Of a stretch of DNA of 7,835 nucleotides, positions 1-6,968 are shown one piece after another. The stretch lies in NCBI GenBank assembly GCA_002329295.1, contig DCTT01000010.1:1-7835 (forward strand), in the 5' to 3' direction. Source of the stretch: Eubacteriaceae bacterium UBA1433 (GTDB taxonomy: Bacteria > Bacillota > Clostridia > Eubacteriales > UBA1433). Under the pieces are notes generated by a model. It worked only from the letters and a program-made list of their open reading frames with translations, was not told the origin of the DNA and did no database searches. How positions within the stretch are numbered: the stretch's first letter is position 1; each line of letters starts with the position of its first letter. The translations under genes were made by a program, and so were the position numbers.

Positions 1-2
1 AT

Positions 3-86
3 CCTAACAATGCGGAGATTGCCTTAGTATATGAAGTCGGGCGGGCAATTCTTTTTAATAAAGTAGAAAATCTCAAGAAAACATAG
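3..86 (+). CDS. Possible C-terminal end of an unknown protein (partial)
   Basis: Frame 3 is open from the window edge and reads PNNAEIALVYEVGRAILFNK followed by VENLKKT, then a TAG stop at 84-86. The short segment has a normal amino-acid mix and a plausible amphipathic helix, so it looks like the tail of a real gene that starts left of the window. It shows no recognisable motif and 27 codons is too few to assign a family. No terminator hairpin with a T-tract follows it on the plus strand. It could also be a chance open frame; the sequence to the left would settle it. Confidence 0.35.
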   Translation, partial: PNNAEIALVYEVGRAILFNKVENLKKT

Positions 87-405
87 CAATACTCCGCTTT
101 TCAAACTTGTGTCATCACGATTATAACATCCTCCCGAAAGAACAATCAAAAACAAACGCGGCTTATACTGTTTTGCACCGATAAAACCCGTTGAAATCGT
201 GGCGATCCGAGTGCAACACTTGTCTGATATCAGGAGTATGAACCCTATCCGATGCAACAGGCCGGTTTTTATTGGTTCGGCTCTCGATAGACGCTCTGAT
301 TTTATCGTTTCTCTGCTTTTCTCTGAATGGATATCCCTATCCCTATCCAATAGCAACCGTTTGCACCTCTGCAAAAAAGAAGCGCCCCGTCCTGTATTCC
401 CTGAT
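87..405. other. Intergenic stretch without a supported gene
   Basis: No reading frame here has a ribosome binding site and a protein-like sequence. A long minus-strand open frame (24-374) can begin only with TTG, has no Shine-Dalgarno sequence, and translates to a Cys- and Arg-rich product with no domain. The stretch does contain a 10-base perfect palindrome (CTGATATCAG, 224-233), a short tandem of CTATCC-like hexamers around 330-348, and a 6-bp hairpin TTTGCA/TGCAAA (360-375) without a T-tract. None of these has a clear function. The stretch could be decayed coding sequence. Confidence 0.5.
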
Positions 406-448
406 AAAAATTGCCTCCTGTGATCCTTTTTATTTTACCACAGGAGGC
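406..448 (-). terminator. Rho-independent terminator of the minus-strand block
   Basis: On the minus strand a perfect 10-bp stem, GCCTCCTGTG (448-439) with CACAGGAGGC (422-413), closes a 16-nt A-rich loop. It is followed directly by AATTTTT (412-406). The stem is GC-rich and the U-tract lies on the minus-strand side only, so it works in the direction of the XRE gene, whose stop codon is about 40 bases upstream. I see no good terminator between the ABC permease genes and the XRE gene, so this one may also end transcripts that start at the ABC operon promoter. Confidence 0.9.
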
Positions 449-490
449 TTGATAGGATATGCAAACTTTTCCGCACAGGCTCTTTATGTT

Positions 491-1489
491 TTATTTCTTT
501 CGCTCAAGAATCATTTTCGTAATGCCCGAAACCGCGGCAAACAATACCCCCGCCACCGGCCATACGATCCACGATACGTCCCAACGCATCGTCGAAAAAC
601 TCCAGGCGAGATAAACGGCCGTTGTCAGCGACCAGTATATGGCGGCAACCACGTTGCGTTTTTGATTCAAACGTTTTTCCGACTTGCTGAACTCGCCCTC
701 CTGCAGCAACGCATGGTAACTGTCCTTTACGATGCTTACGCGTATGATCATGTTCACGCCGACAGCAACCAGCAACAGCAGCGGCGCAACAAACAAGCCG
801 ATAACATACTCCGGCGCTTCCGCCATTGCGGCAATCACAACAGGAACCACAGCGAGAATACACAAAACCACGCCGAGGGCCAATCCTCTGATAAACACAG
901 GCTCATAAGAGCGGCTCCTCTCTTTGACCATGCCTGTCACGCCGTATTCCGTCACAAAACTCTCTTTTTCGAGGTGCTCCATGCGGCTTGATTGAATGCC
1001 GTAGGTGATAAACGTAAACACGGCATAGGCAACCATCCCCAGCAAAACCACGACGCCCGCACCGCCTGCCAGCGCTTCCGTAAGATGAAGCTTGTCGCCT
1101 TCGGCCAAGGCGCCCAAAACGATAAGAACAATCGGGCTCATGATGCACAGCGCCACAGCGTTTGCGATCTTCTGCGCCCCCCTGCTTTTCATATCCAGAA
1201 AATCATTGGCTTCTTCCATCGACACTTTGCGAACAGGCTCCCCTTGCTCGATGCTTTCCGCTGCATAGGCGGTGGCACTCTCTTCCGGCAGCATATCCTC
1301 CCGCAGCAAATAGTCCGTGCTCACGCCAAACAGCTCCGCCAGGCGAATCACATTCTGCAAATCAGGCACAGAGCCCGCGCTCTCCCATTTGGAAACCGCC
1401 TGTCTCGATACGCCCAGCTTGTCCGCAAGCTCTTCCTGCGACCAGCCGTTCTTTTTTCTTTCTTCGATAATTTTATCCGCTAAAATCAT
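491..1489 (-). CDS. Membrane-anchored XRE-family (Cro/C1-type) transcriptional regulator
   Basis: This 332-residue protein joins an N-terminal DNA-binding domain to a membrane domain. Residues about 5-60 form a typical HTH_3 fold: WSQEELADKLGVSRQAVSKW contains helices 2 and 3, and it continues into the usual LAELFGVSTDYLL end. After a linker of about 45 residues come six hydrophobic segments, at roughly 109-129, 139-165, 201-223, 228-250, 279-300 and 306-327. Charged loops lie between them, the longest at about 166-200 and 251-278. The start is fixed by AGGAGG (1503-1498) eight bases before the ATG. The design suggests a one-component regulator that reads a membrane signal or is held at the membrane. 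It lies 145 bases downstream of the ABC permease gene on the same strand, with its own candidate promoter and a strong terminator after it. Its target genes and ligand are unknown; the neighbouring exporter is one possible target by inference only. Confidence 0.93.
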   Translation of the reverse strand: MILADKIIEERKKNGWSQEELADKLGVSRQAVSKWESAGSVPDLQNVIRLAELFGVSTDYLLREDMLPEESATAYAAESIEQGEPVRKVSMEEANDFLDMKSRGAQKIANAVALCIMSPIVLIVLGALAEGDKLHLTEALAGGAGVVVLLGMVAYAVFTFITYGIQSSRMEHLEKESFVTEYGVTGMVKERSRSYEPVFIRGLALGVVLCILAVVPVVIAAMAEAPEYVIGLFVAPLLLLVAVGVNMIIRVSIVKDSYHALLQEGEFSKSEKRLNQKRNVVAAIYWSLTTAVYLAWSFSTMRWDVSWIVWPVAGVLFAAVSGITKMILERKK

Positions 1490-1544
1490 TTTCTTTTCCT
1501 CCTGTATCCTATGATGATGCTGTGGTTTTTCTTTGCCTAACCGC

Positions 1545-1599
1545 AGTATAGGCTTTCCGTCGGTTGCAAACCACCGTTTTTGCTTGTCAATTTGTCAAT
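1545..1599 (-). promoter_or_regulatory. Candidate promoter and operator of the XRE-type gene
   Basis: On the minus strand TATACT (1550-1545) is a good -10 box about 55 bases before the ATG. No good -35 lies 16-18 bases upstream (GGTTTG, TGGTTT or GTGGTT at those spacings), so the promoter is probably weak or assisted. Just upstream there is an exact 8-base tandem TTGTCAAT (plus strand 1584-1591 and 1592-1599) and a GGTT-GCA-AACC inverted repeat (1562-1572). TTGTCAA and TTGCAA are each palindromic or nearly so, which would suit binding by a dimeric HTH regulator, perhaps for autoregulation. This is inferred from pattern alone. Confidence 0.35.
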
Positions 1600-1634
1600 T
1601 TGCCGTTGCCCGACTGAGCGAAAACGTTTCACAT

Positions 1635-2747
1635 TCACAGCGTTTCCAGCTTCCGCTCTTTGTTTACATACAGCGATGTTAAGTAAAACGCTGCGCCAAA
1701 GGCTAAAATGATGATCAGTTCAAAATGAATATCGAAATTGTTTTCGGCTATTTTCAAAATCCCCTGATTGTAGTAAAACAGCGGGCTGAATTTCGCAATC
1801 TTTTGCATAAAGCTCGGCATATATTCCACGGGAAGCGATGAGCCCGATACAAACATCAAAATCAACGGCAGCGTGTTGCTGACCATGAGATTGAGCGCCT
1901 TTGTTTTCGAGATTTGGTTCATCAAATTCGACAACAGCGCCACGACCATCGTCCATAAAAAGATGATGAGCAAATAATACGCCAAACCCTCTGATGTAAA
2001 CATATCGCGAAAGAACACCACTAACACAAATCCCGTAACCAAGGCAAAGACGAGCAGTGCAATGATGATTTGCGCCAGACTGATTTCTCCTTTGAAACGC
2101 ATGCTGCTTTTCGCGGAAATGCGGTTTCGGATTTGAATGTTTTTCTTGCTGAAACTGATGTTCAAATCCCCCAGCAGCTTTAACAGGATCATCATGACAA
2201 TAAAGCCGTATACGTTCGCAAACCCGTGAAATTTCTTTTCGATAACGGGCTGACTGACCGAGAAGACCACCTCCGCCCTCTCATCGAGCGCAGCGGAAAG
2301 CTTTTGTAAATCCAGCCGATTTGCATCTGCCATCGCTTTATAATAAAGCGGGTATTTGTTGACGACTCTTTGCAAAAATATGCTCTGACTGTTCGTGATA
2401 TCCGTCGATACTTTTAACGCGGCATCCTCTGTCTCCAACAAAGTTTTTTCTGCACCGGCAGGAATTTCGACAACGCCGTCAATAAAGCGAGTGTAAAAAT
2501 CCAGCTCCGCCGCTTCCTGCGAGTCATAATAGTAAAGATTGTTTTCTCTGTCCAGATAGTCAATCAACGCATCGGCAAACTGACTTTCTTCGTTTTTCAC
2601 AATGCCTATATTCAAAGCCGTCTTGGAATACGTATCCTGATAAGAGCCGGACGTCAACATCGTAATGACAATGAGAATCGCAATATAGACCATGATCATG
2701 ATTTTGTTTTTTTTCGCTATTTTAATAAAATAATAAAGTGTATTCAT
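1635..2747 (-). CDS. ABC-2 type transporter permease (second of two, LnrN/YfiN-like position)
   Basis: The protein has 370 residues and is the second membrane subunit of a predicted drug exporter. It has the ABC2_membrane_3 layout: one N-terminal membrane helix (about 17-33), a large extracytoplasmic domain (about 35-176), then five helices near 178-194, 224-247, 255-275, 287-308 and 343-362. The sequence around 290-330, with LILMFVSGSSLPVEYMPSFM and SPLFYYNQGI, is the usual conserved C-terminal region of ABC-2 exporters. The open frame extends upstream to 3170, but that part lies inside the preceding gene and does not look like a permease. The start at 2747 is supported by GGAG nine bases upstream and by an ATGA overlap with the stop of the first permease gene, a sign of translational coupling. 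It should pair with the other permease and the ATPase. The substrate is not readable from sequence. Confidence 0.93.
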   Translation of the reverse strand: MNTLYYFIKIAKKNKIMIMVYIAILIVITMLTSGSYQDTYSKTALNIGIVKNEESQFADALIDYLDRENNLYYYDSQEAAELDFYTRFIDGVVEIPAGAEKTLLETEDAALKVSTDITNSQSIFLQRVVNKYPLYYKAMADANRLDLQKLSAALDERAEVVFSVSQPVIEKKFHGFANVYGFIVMMILLKLLGDLNISFSKKNIQIRNRISAKSSMRFKGEISLAQIIIALLVFALVTGFVLVVFFRDMFTSEGLAYYLLIIFLWTMVVALLSNLMNQISKTKALNLMVSNTLPLILMFVSGSSLPVEYMPSFMQKIAKFSPLFYYNQGILKIAENNFDIHFELIIILAFGAAFYLTSLYVNKERKLETL

Positions 2748-3844
2748 GCTTTTTTTCTCCTTACACAAAGAATGGAAACAACGATAAGAACACCGCTGTA
2801 GGCCGCCAACAGAAGAACGGTGCTGCTCAGCGTCGAATAATTTCCCAGCATGTTCACCTTGATCAGCTCGTCCCCGATCCTCGAAACGGGGTTGAATTGA
2901 ATCAGAGACGGAAAGGATCGCTGAAGGAGAATGCGAATATCGTTGCTGAACATGCCGCTGATGCCGGCCATAATCAGCAGCGAGCCGATCAGCGCCGTTG
3001 TCTGCAGGGATTCTTTTTTTATCACCGTTCCCAAAAAGAGCCCCCACGAAATGCCGAAGACCAAAGCCGACACAATGAGCGGGATGTTGTTTACATCCGG
3101 CGAAAAGAAATGTTGTTTTAAGATAAACTCCACATACACCACCGTCAATGCGACCAAAAACAACGACCACAAAAAGCTCGTAGCCACACCGATCATCACC
3201 TGCCAGGCTTTCGATGTCGGCGACGTGGCGTTTCTCAATGCAATGCTTTGCCCTCTGACAATGAGCCGGTTGCCGATCGTGCCCGAAAGATATGCGCCGT
3301 ACAGGCTGATCATCGCAAAGAGCGCATAAAACACCACATCGATCGGGCTGTATTCTTCGTCAATACTTTCTGTATAGCTTCTGTCAAAGTCATAGGCCGT
3401 ATAGGGCAGATTCAATTTTGCAATCTGTTTCGATGTCGTCAACACCTCGTCCATAATCATTTGGCTGATGCCGTTTCTGCTGATTACAAGACGCAACTCT
3501 TCATCGACATACCCGTCGATTTTTTCGTTTTTCAGCGCTTTAAGCGCCTGCTCCTCTGTCATCGCCTTTCCTTGAAACAAACTGTTTTCGATGCTTGTTT
3601 TGTCAAGCGTCGCCATATTCGGCAACTCTTTCGGCGCTTCTACAAAGTAGAGCGGCAAAAAGGCTTCTTCGTGATAGGCCACGGAGGCCTTTTCGATTTC
3701 AACTTCGTGAAATCTGAAATCCGCAAAGAAAATGATAAAAATACTCATCAGCAAAAGCGGAAAGGCAATCATCCAAAACATGTTGGTATAGCTTCCCAAA
3801 AACACCTTTAATTCATATCTGATATACGTAAGTATTCGCCTCAT
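2744..3844 (-). CDS. ABC-2 type transporter permease (first of two, LnrM/YfiM-like position)
   Basis: This 366-residue membrane protein has the same plan as the next permease. A first helix lies at about 22-41 (MFWMIAFPLLLMSIFIIFF), followed by an external domain at about 45-168 and five helices near 170-190, 214-240, 253-276, 281-300 and 340-361. A FNPVSRIGDELI segment (about 317-328) sits at the conserved C-terminal position of ABC-2 exporters. A short Arg/Lys-rich tail (VRRKKA) should be cytoplasmic. The ATG shares one base with the TGA of the ATPase gene (TGATG), and AAGGAG lies inside the end of that gene, 11 bases before the ATG. It is therefore co-translated with the ATPase. The two permeases differ in sequence, so a heterodimeric channel is likely, as in LnrMN. 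Confidence 0.93.
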   Translation of the reverse strand: MRRILTYIRYELKVFLGSYTNMFWMIAFPLLLMSIFIIFFADFRFHEVEIEKASVAYHEEAFLPLYFVEAPKELPNMATLDKTSIENSLFQGKAMTEEQALKALKNEKIDGYVDEELRLVISRNGISQMIMDEVLTTSKQIAKLNLPYTAYDFDRSYTESIDEEYSPIDVVFYALFAMISLYGAYLSGTIGNRLIVRGQSIALRNATSPTSKAWQVMIGVATSFLWSLFLVALTVVYVEFILKQHFFSPDVNNIPLIVSALVFGISWGLFLGTVIKKESLQTTALIGSLLIMAGISGMFSNDIRILLQRSFPSLIQFNPVSRIGDELIKVNMLGNYSTLSSTVLLLAAYSGVLIVVSILCVRRKKA

Positions 3845-4776
3845 CAGTCTCTCAACTCCTTGCCGGTTAGTTCCAAAAAGACATCGTTTAAGCTCGGTAC
3901 CTCTGTATAAAGCTTTAAATACGTCAAGCCCTTCTCTTTTAAAAACTGAACGATATTGGCAACATTGCTCTTGGGGTTGTCAAATTTTACGGTATATTCC
4001 GAATCTTTGATGGTTACGTCAATGACATGAGACAGATTTCTCAAATCTTTTAAAATATCCGCATTTTCTTCCAGCAGCGTTATTTTGATAATCTCCGTCG
4101 TAATCGTCGAATCCCTCAATTCTTCATAGGTGCCCGTGATAATGTTGCGCCCCTGGTCGATGATGGCAATGCGGTCGCACAAATTTTCGACTTCTTCAAG
4201 ATAATGCGACGTATAAATAATGGAAGCTCCTTGTCGGTTGAGCTCTTTAATGCCTTCCAAAATAAAGCTTCTGCTTTGCGCATCGACGGCAACGGTGGGC
4301 TCGTCCAAAAAGATAAGCGTCGGTTCATGGGCAATGCCGCAGGCAATGTTGAGCCGCCGCGCGAGCCCTCCCGACAGTTTTGACGGAACAAATTTTTTGT
4401 ATTTTTCCAGTCCCACAAAGGCAATGGCCTTTTCTGTAAGCTCTTTTCTTTTTTTTCTGTCACGAACATAGAGCCCGCAAAAATAGTCGATGTTTTCATA
4501 AACGGTCAATTCTTCAAATAACGCCAGATCCTGGGGCACATATCCGATTTTTCGTTTGATGTCGTATGAATTGGGCTTCAGTTCCTGGTTAAAAACACTG
4601 ATTTTCCCTTTTTCAAAGGCGTAAATTCCCAGAATGCTGAGCAGCAGCGTGGATTTTCCCGAACCGTTGGGCCCGATTAAGCCTAAAATTTCTCCTTCTT
4701 TCAGTTCCAGATTAAACGAGTCCAATGCCCGTATTTCTTTAAATTCCTTGATCAGGTTTTCTACTTGAATTACCAT
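3844..4776 (-). CDS. ABC transporter ATP-binding protein (LnrL/YfiL-like)
   Basis: This 310-residue protein is the ATPase that powers the two downstream permeases. Its motifs are in order: Walker A GPNGSGKST (35-43), Q-loop Gln82 in YVPQD, signature LSGGL (134-138) followed by ARRLNIACGI, Walker B LIFLDEP (154-160) and the switch His191 in YTSHYLEE. The signature has Leu in place of the textbook Gln, a position that commonly varies in ABC-2 exporter ATPases. A C-terminal extension of about 90 residues after the core ends in VPSLNDVFLELTGKELRD, the usual tail of DrrA/CcmA-type multidrug ATPases. The start is supported by GGGAGGTG seven bases upstream. It is the first gene of the leftward operon and is divergent from the kinase gene. 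Length and neighbours match B. subtilis LnrL, of the linearmycin-resistance exporter. That match is recalled from family knowledge and not computed. Confidence 0.96.
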   Translation of the reverse strand: MVIQVENLIKEFKEIRALDSFNLELKEGEILGLIGPNGSGKSTLLLSILGIYAFEKGKISVFNQELKPNSYDIKRKIGYVPQDLALFEELTVYENIDYFCGLYVRDRKKRKELTEKAIAFVGLEKYKKFVPSKLSGGLARRLNIACGIAHEPTLIFLDEPTVAVDAQSRSFILEGIKELNRQGASIIYTSHYLEEVENLCDRIAIIDQGRNIITGTYEELRDSTITTEIIKITLLEENADILKDLRNLSHVIDVTIKDSEYTVKFDNPKSNVANIVQFLKEKGLTYLKLYTEVPSLNDVFLELTGKELRD

Positions 4777-4835
4777 GTTCTCACCTCCCGGAAATTATGA
4801 TACAATGAAAACACAAATTAATTTAGTGAATCTGT

Positions 4836-4846
4836 TCACAATGTGA
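4836..4846. promoter_or_regulatory. Candidate response-regulator operator 1 (TCACA-A-TGTGA)
   Basis: A perfect 5-bp inverted repeat with a single central base. Its centre is about 50 bases upstream of the expected start of exporter transcription, a usual place for an activator of the NarL family. A further TCACA half-site follows at 4858-4862, in the same phase as the palindrome arm. Binding by the adjacent regulator is inferred. Confidence 0.45.
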
Positions 4847-4848
4847 GA

Positions 4849-4860
4849 TGACAAATGTCA
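4849..4860. promoter_or_regulatory. Candidate response-regulator operator 2 (TGACA-AA-TGTCA)
   Basis: A perfect 5-bp inverted repeat with a 2-base spacer, two bases from operator 1. The centres of the two palindromes are about 13.5 bases apart. TGA...TCA dyads of this kind are known for LiaR/VraR-type regulators, close relatives of the regulator encoded here. A CACA-GG-TGTG repeat (4859-4868) overlaps its right side and the kinase ribosome binding site, which might allow feedback on kinase expression. Confidence 0.45.
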
Positions 4861-4870
4861 CAGGTGTGTT

Positions 4871-5911
4871 ATGAGTAAAATAATCCTTCACGTTCTCGCT
4901 GCGTTCATGGTCAGTTTATATGAATTTCAAGGCGGAGCCGTCGCAACGGAACTGCTTGTTTTTCTGGTTCTGCTGGGCTTTAGCTATGCGATGCTGATTC
5001 AGATCGTTCCCAACCGAAAGGCAAAGCTGGCTTTGTTTGTTGCGGCCATCCTTCTGCTGATCATGTTTCCGCAGTATATCTTTTTGGCGCTGCTGCTGGC
5101 GCCGAGCGCCTTTTCCAATTTCAACAAACTCTCGTTTTTGATTTTGGTGCCGTTTTTCGGCAATTTCCACGTTTTTTATCTGACGCTGGTGGGTTTTACG
5201 CTGCTGTGGGATATTGTTTTGACGCGCAAAGATGTCGAAGTGGTAAATTTAAAGAAAGAAAAATACGACCTTCTCGACGATGTCAACCGCCTGTCCAAAT
5301 CCATCGACCGCTTGAGAGTCGAAAAAGAGCGGGACGAAACATTGACTTTGCTCGATGAGCGTAATCGCATTTCGCGCGAGATTCATGATACGGCGGGCCA
5401 TACGCTGTCCGCTGCGGTTTTGAATGTAAAAGCGCTGTCCATGACCACAAAAGAGGCGGAAACCAAAGAAAACCTCCTGGCGCTGAAAGAAACGCTGGAG
5501 GGCGGGCTGCAGGATATCCGCAGGGTGATGTATGATTTAAGGGACAGTTCCTTTGATTTGGAAAACAAAATCATAGAGCTGTTGGAACCCGTTGCCGATT
5601 CCAACCTGACGTATATCGTCGATTCCAATTTAAGCTACGGCGTAAAATACGATATTTTTGCAATCGTCAGAGAAGCGCTGACAAACTATATCAAGCATTC
5701 CGATGGCGAACATTTCAAGGTCTATCTGGTCGAGAGCGAGCGGTTCCTCGTTTTAAAAATGGAAGACGACGGCTCCATGCTCGGCAAAGAAATCCACGAA
5801 GGACTTGGTCTGTACTCCATCAAAAAGAAATGCGAAGAACGAAATTGGAAACTGAATATCACAACAAACCATGGTTTTGCTATCCATGTACTGATGGAGA
5901 AAGAAAAATGA
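4871..5911 (+). CDS. DesK/LiaS-type sensor histidine kinase (LnrJ/YfiJ-like position)
   Basis: This 346-residue membrane kinase should phosphorylate the regulator encoded next to it. The N-terminal 115 residues are very hydrophobic, with four or five membrane helices (about 1-18, 26-44, 52-76, 87-115) and no large external domain, so the stimulus is probably sensed within or at the membrane. A coiled coil (about 121-165) leads to a HisKA_3 domain. The phosphoacceptor is His172 in REIHDTAGHTLS; D173-x3-H177 fits the phosphatase motif of the DesK class. The HATPase_c domain has an N-box with Asn272 (REALTNYIKHS), Asp300-Gly301 and a GLGL box at 311-314. The glycine-rich loop lacks the usual DxGxG spacing, but the key residues are present. 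The ATG follows AGGTG at short spacing (4862-4866), a modest ribosome binding site. The stop overlaps the regulator start by four bases (ATGA). Confidence 0.95.
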   Translation: MSKIILHVLAAFMVSLYEFQGGAVATELLVFLVLLGFSYAMLIQIVPNRKAKLALFVAAILLLIMFPQYIFLALLLAPSAFSNFNKLSFLILVPFFGNFHVFYLTLVGFTLLWDIVLTRKDVEVVNLKKEKYDLLDDVNRLSKSIDRLRVEKERDETLTLLDERNRISREIHDTAGHTLSAAVLNVKALSMTTKEAETKENLLALKETLEGGLQDIRRVMYDLRDSSFDLENKIIELLEPVADSNLTYIVDSNLSYGVKYDIFAIVREALTNYIKHSDGEHFKVYLVESERFLVLKMEDDGSMLGKEIHEGLGLYSIKKKCEERNWKLNITTNHGFAIHVLMEKEK

Positions 5912-6528
5912 ACATATTATTGGTGGATGACGATGCCCTTGTCTTAAAATCATTGCAGATGATTTTAAAAGCCGAAGGAATCGACGAAGTCTATGCTTCA
6001 AAAAACGGCGCGGAGGCTTTTGATATTTATCAAAAGCACAAAATCGACCTGGTGTTGCAGGATATCAGACTCAAGGACGAAAACGGAATCGATATCGCCG
6101 CCAAACTGCTGGAGTTGGACAGCGATGCGAAAATCATTCTGCTGACGACTTTTAAAGACGAGGAATATATCAATAAAGCGATTAAAATCGGCGTCAAAGG
6201 CTATATTTTAAAGGACAATGTCGATTCGTTGTTTCAGTCGATTCAAACGGTGATGGCGGGCAATATGGTGCTGGATTCCGAAGTGATTAAAGATATCAAA
6301 TTGTCGAATCAGGTCAAAAAATCCATTGAGGATTTTGATGTCACCGAACGTGAATTGGACATCATCAAATTGCTTGCCGAAGGCATGAACAATAAGGAGA
6401 TTTCTCAGACGCTCTTTCTCAGCGAAGGCACGGTTCGCAATTATATCTCCAACCTGCTCGATAAATTGGACCTGAGAGATCGCTCTCAAATCGTCGTTTT
6501 TTATTATAAAAACTTGCATAACGAATAA
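5908..6528 (+). CDS. NarL/LuxR-family response regulator (LnrK/YfiK-like position)
   Basis: This is a 206-residue two-component regulator. The receiver domain has the acidic pair Asp7/Asp8, phosphoacceptor Asp52 (VLQDIRL), switch Thr80/Thr81 (LLTTF) and Lys102 (YILKD). After a short linker, a LuxR-type HTH spans about 144-203, starting with VTERELDIIKLLAEG. Its recognition helix is at about 172-187 (SEGTVRNYISNLLDKL). An in-frame upstream ATG at 5830 lies inside the kinase gene. The start at 5908 is preferred because MNILLVDDD is the canonical receiver start, GGAG lies eight bases upstream, and the ATG overlaps the kinase stop. By context it should bind the divergent intergenic palindromes and activate the exporter operon when phosphorylated. 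Its closest described relatives by architecture are LnrK, LiaR/VraR and DesR. Confidence 0.96.
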   Translation: MNILLVDDDALVLKSLQMILKAEGIDEVYASKNGAEAFDIYQKHKIDLVLQDIRLKDENGIDIAAKLLELDSDAKIILLTTFKDEEYINKAIKIGVKGYILKDNVDSLFQSIQTVMAGNMVLDSEVIKDIKLSNQVKKSIEDFDVTERELDIIKLLAEGMNNKEISQTLFLSEGTVRNYISNLLDKLDLRDRSQIVVFYYKNLHNE

Positions 6529-6591
6529 CCTTCCTGAATGCAAAAAATATCGAACTGTTTTTCGATTCGTTCCTCGCATCTTTTCGTTATG
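6517..6591 (+). terminator. Possible hairpin region ending the two-component operon
   Basis: A 9-bp perfect inverted repeat, CATAACGAA (6517-6525) with TTCGTTATG (6583-6591), spans the regulator stop codon and encloses a smaller stem ATCGAA/TTCGAT (6549-6554 and 6561-6566). No uridine tract follows the outer stem and both stems are AT-rich, so it is not a classical terminator. I see no better terminator for this operon before 6622. Confidence 0.3.
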
Positions 6592-6621
6592 AATGAACAC
6601 TGCAAATAAGAATTATATTAT

Positions 6622-6968
6622 TCATGGAACGGAGCGTTCAATTTCTGGAAACACTTGTTTTTGTTGTTCAGAACCGTTGGAATAAAACAATATTTTGTTG
6701 TTTTCATCGGCGCCAGCGGCTACACATAACACATGTGTTTTTAAAGGATTTGTTTTACATATCATTGCCCCATTGAGTTCTAAAAGGTCGTGTGCAATGT
6801 CCGGTCTAAAGCAAACATTGTATTTGGTTTTATCACGAACCGATGAATACGCCCAGGCATCTTGTGCCACTCTTGGCGGCAAATCAAAATAATCTTTTGC
6901 GATCATCTCTGATACTTTATAGAGATATTCTGTTCCTTAAACATAGAATTATCCTTTATGGAAATCAT
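6622..6968 (-). pseudogene. Small unknown protein gene, probably frameshifted
   Basis: The intact reading frame covers 6622-6906 (94 residues: MIAKDYFDLPPRVAQDAWAY at the start, acidic and polar, no membrane segment or known motif). Its ATG has no ribosome binding site, and the same frame stays protein-like upstream, reading GTEYLYKVSE back to a TAA. A second frame begins at an ATG at 6968 with a good GGAGA site and reads MISIKDNSMFK before it diverges and stops at a TGA that overlaps the ATG at 6906. Adding one base near TTTAAGG (about 6941-6947) joins the two as ...SMFK-GTEYLYKVSEMIAKD..., about 115 residues. So this is either a gene inactivated by a one-base deletion, a sequencing error, or, less likely, a programmed frameshift. 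I do not recognise the family. Confidence 0.55.

Larger units (their letters stand above)
4777..4870. promoter_or_regulatory. Divergent promoter region between exporter operon and two-component genes
   Basis: These 94 bases must drive both operons. On the minus strand the best -10 candidates for the exporter are TATCAT and CATAAT (about 4796-4804), with only a weak -35 (TTAATT, 16 bases upstream of CATAAT). A promoter with a poor -35 suits activation by a response regulator. On the plus strand TACAAT (4801-4806) could be the -10 for the kinase operon, with TTCTCA (4778-4783) as a poor -35 at 17 bases. The assignments are tentative. The palindromes listed separately lie upstream of the exporter promoter and downstream of the tentative kinase promoter. 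Confidence 0.5.

Noticed and set aside
24..374. Minus-strand open frame of 116 codons
   Set aside because: It can start only with TTG, has no ribosome binding site, has a Cys/Arg-rich sequence with no domain, and overlaps the more protein-like plus-strand tail at 3-86.
360..375. TTTGCA/TGCAAA hairpin as a terminator
   Set aside because: The stem is only six pairs and is followed by adenines on the plus strand; on the minus strand no U-tract follows it.
272..991. Plus-strand open frame of 239 codons over the XRE gene
   Set aside because: It is antisense to a clear XRE membrane regulator and its product is His/Arg/Gln-rich, typical of a reverse-strand shadow; it also crosses the terminator.
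2748..3170. N-terminal extension of the second permease
   Set aside because: It lies wholly inside the first permease gene in another frame, has no membrane-protein character, and the ATG at 2747 has a good ribosome binding site and ATGA coupling.
5830..5907. Upstream start for the response regulator
   Set aside because: It would add 26 non-receiver residues inside the kinase gene; the canonical receiver start MNILLVDDD with its own ribosome binding site is at 5908.
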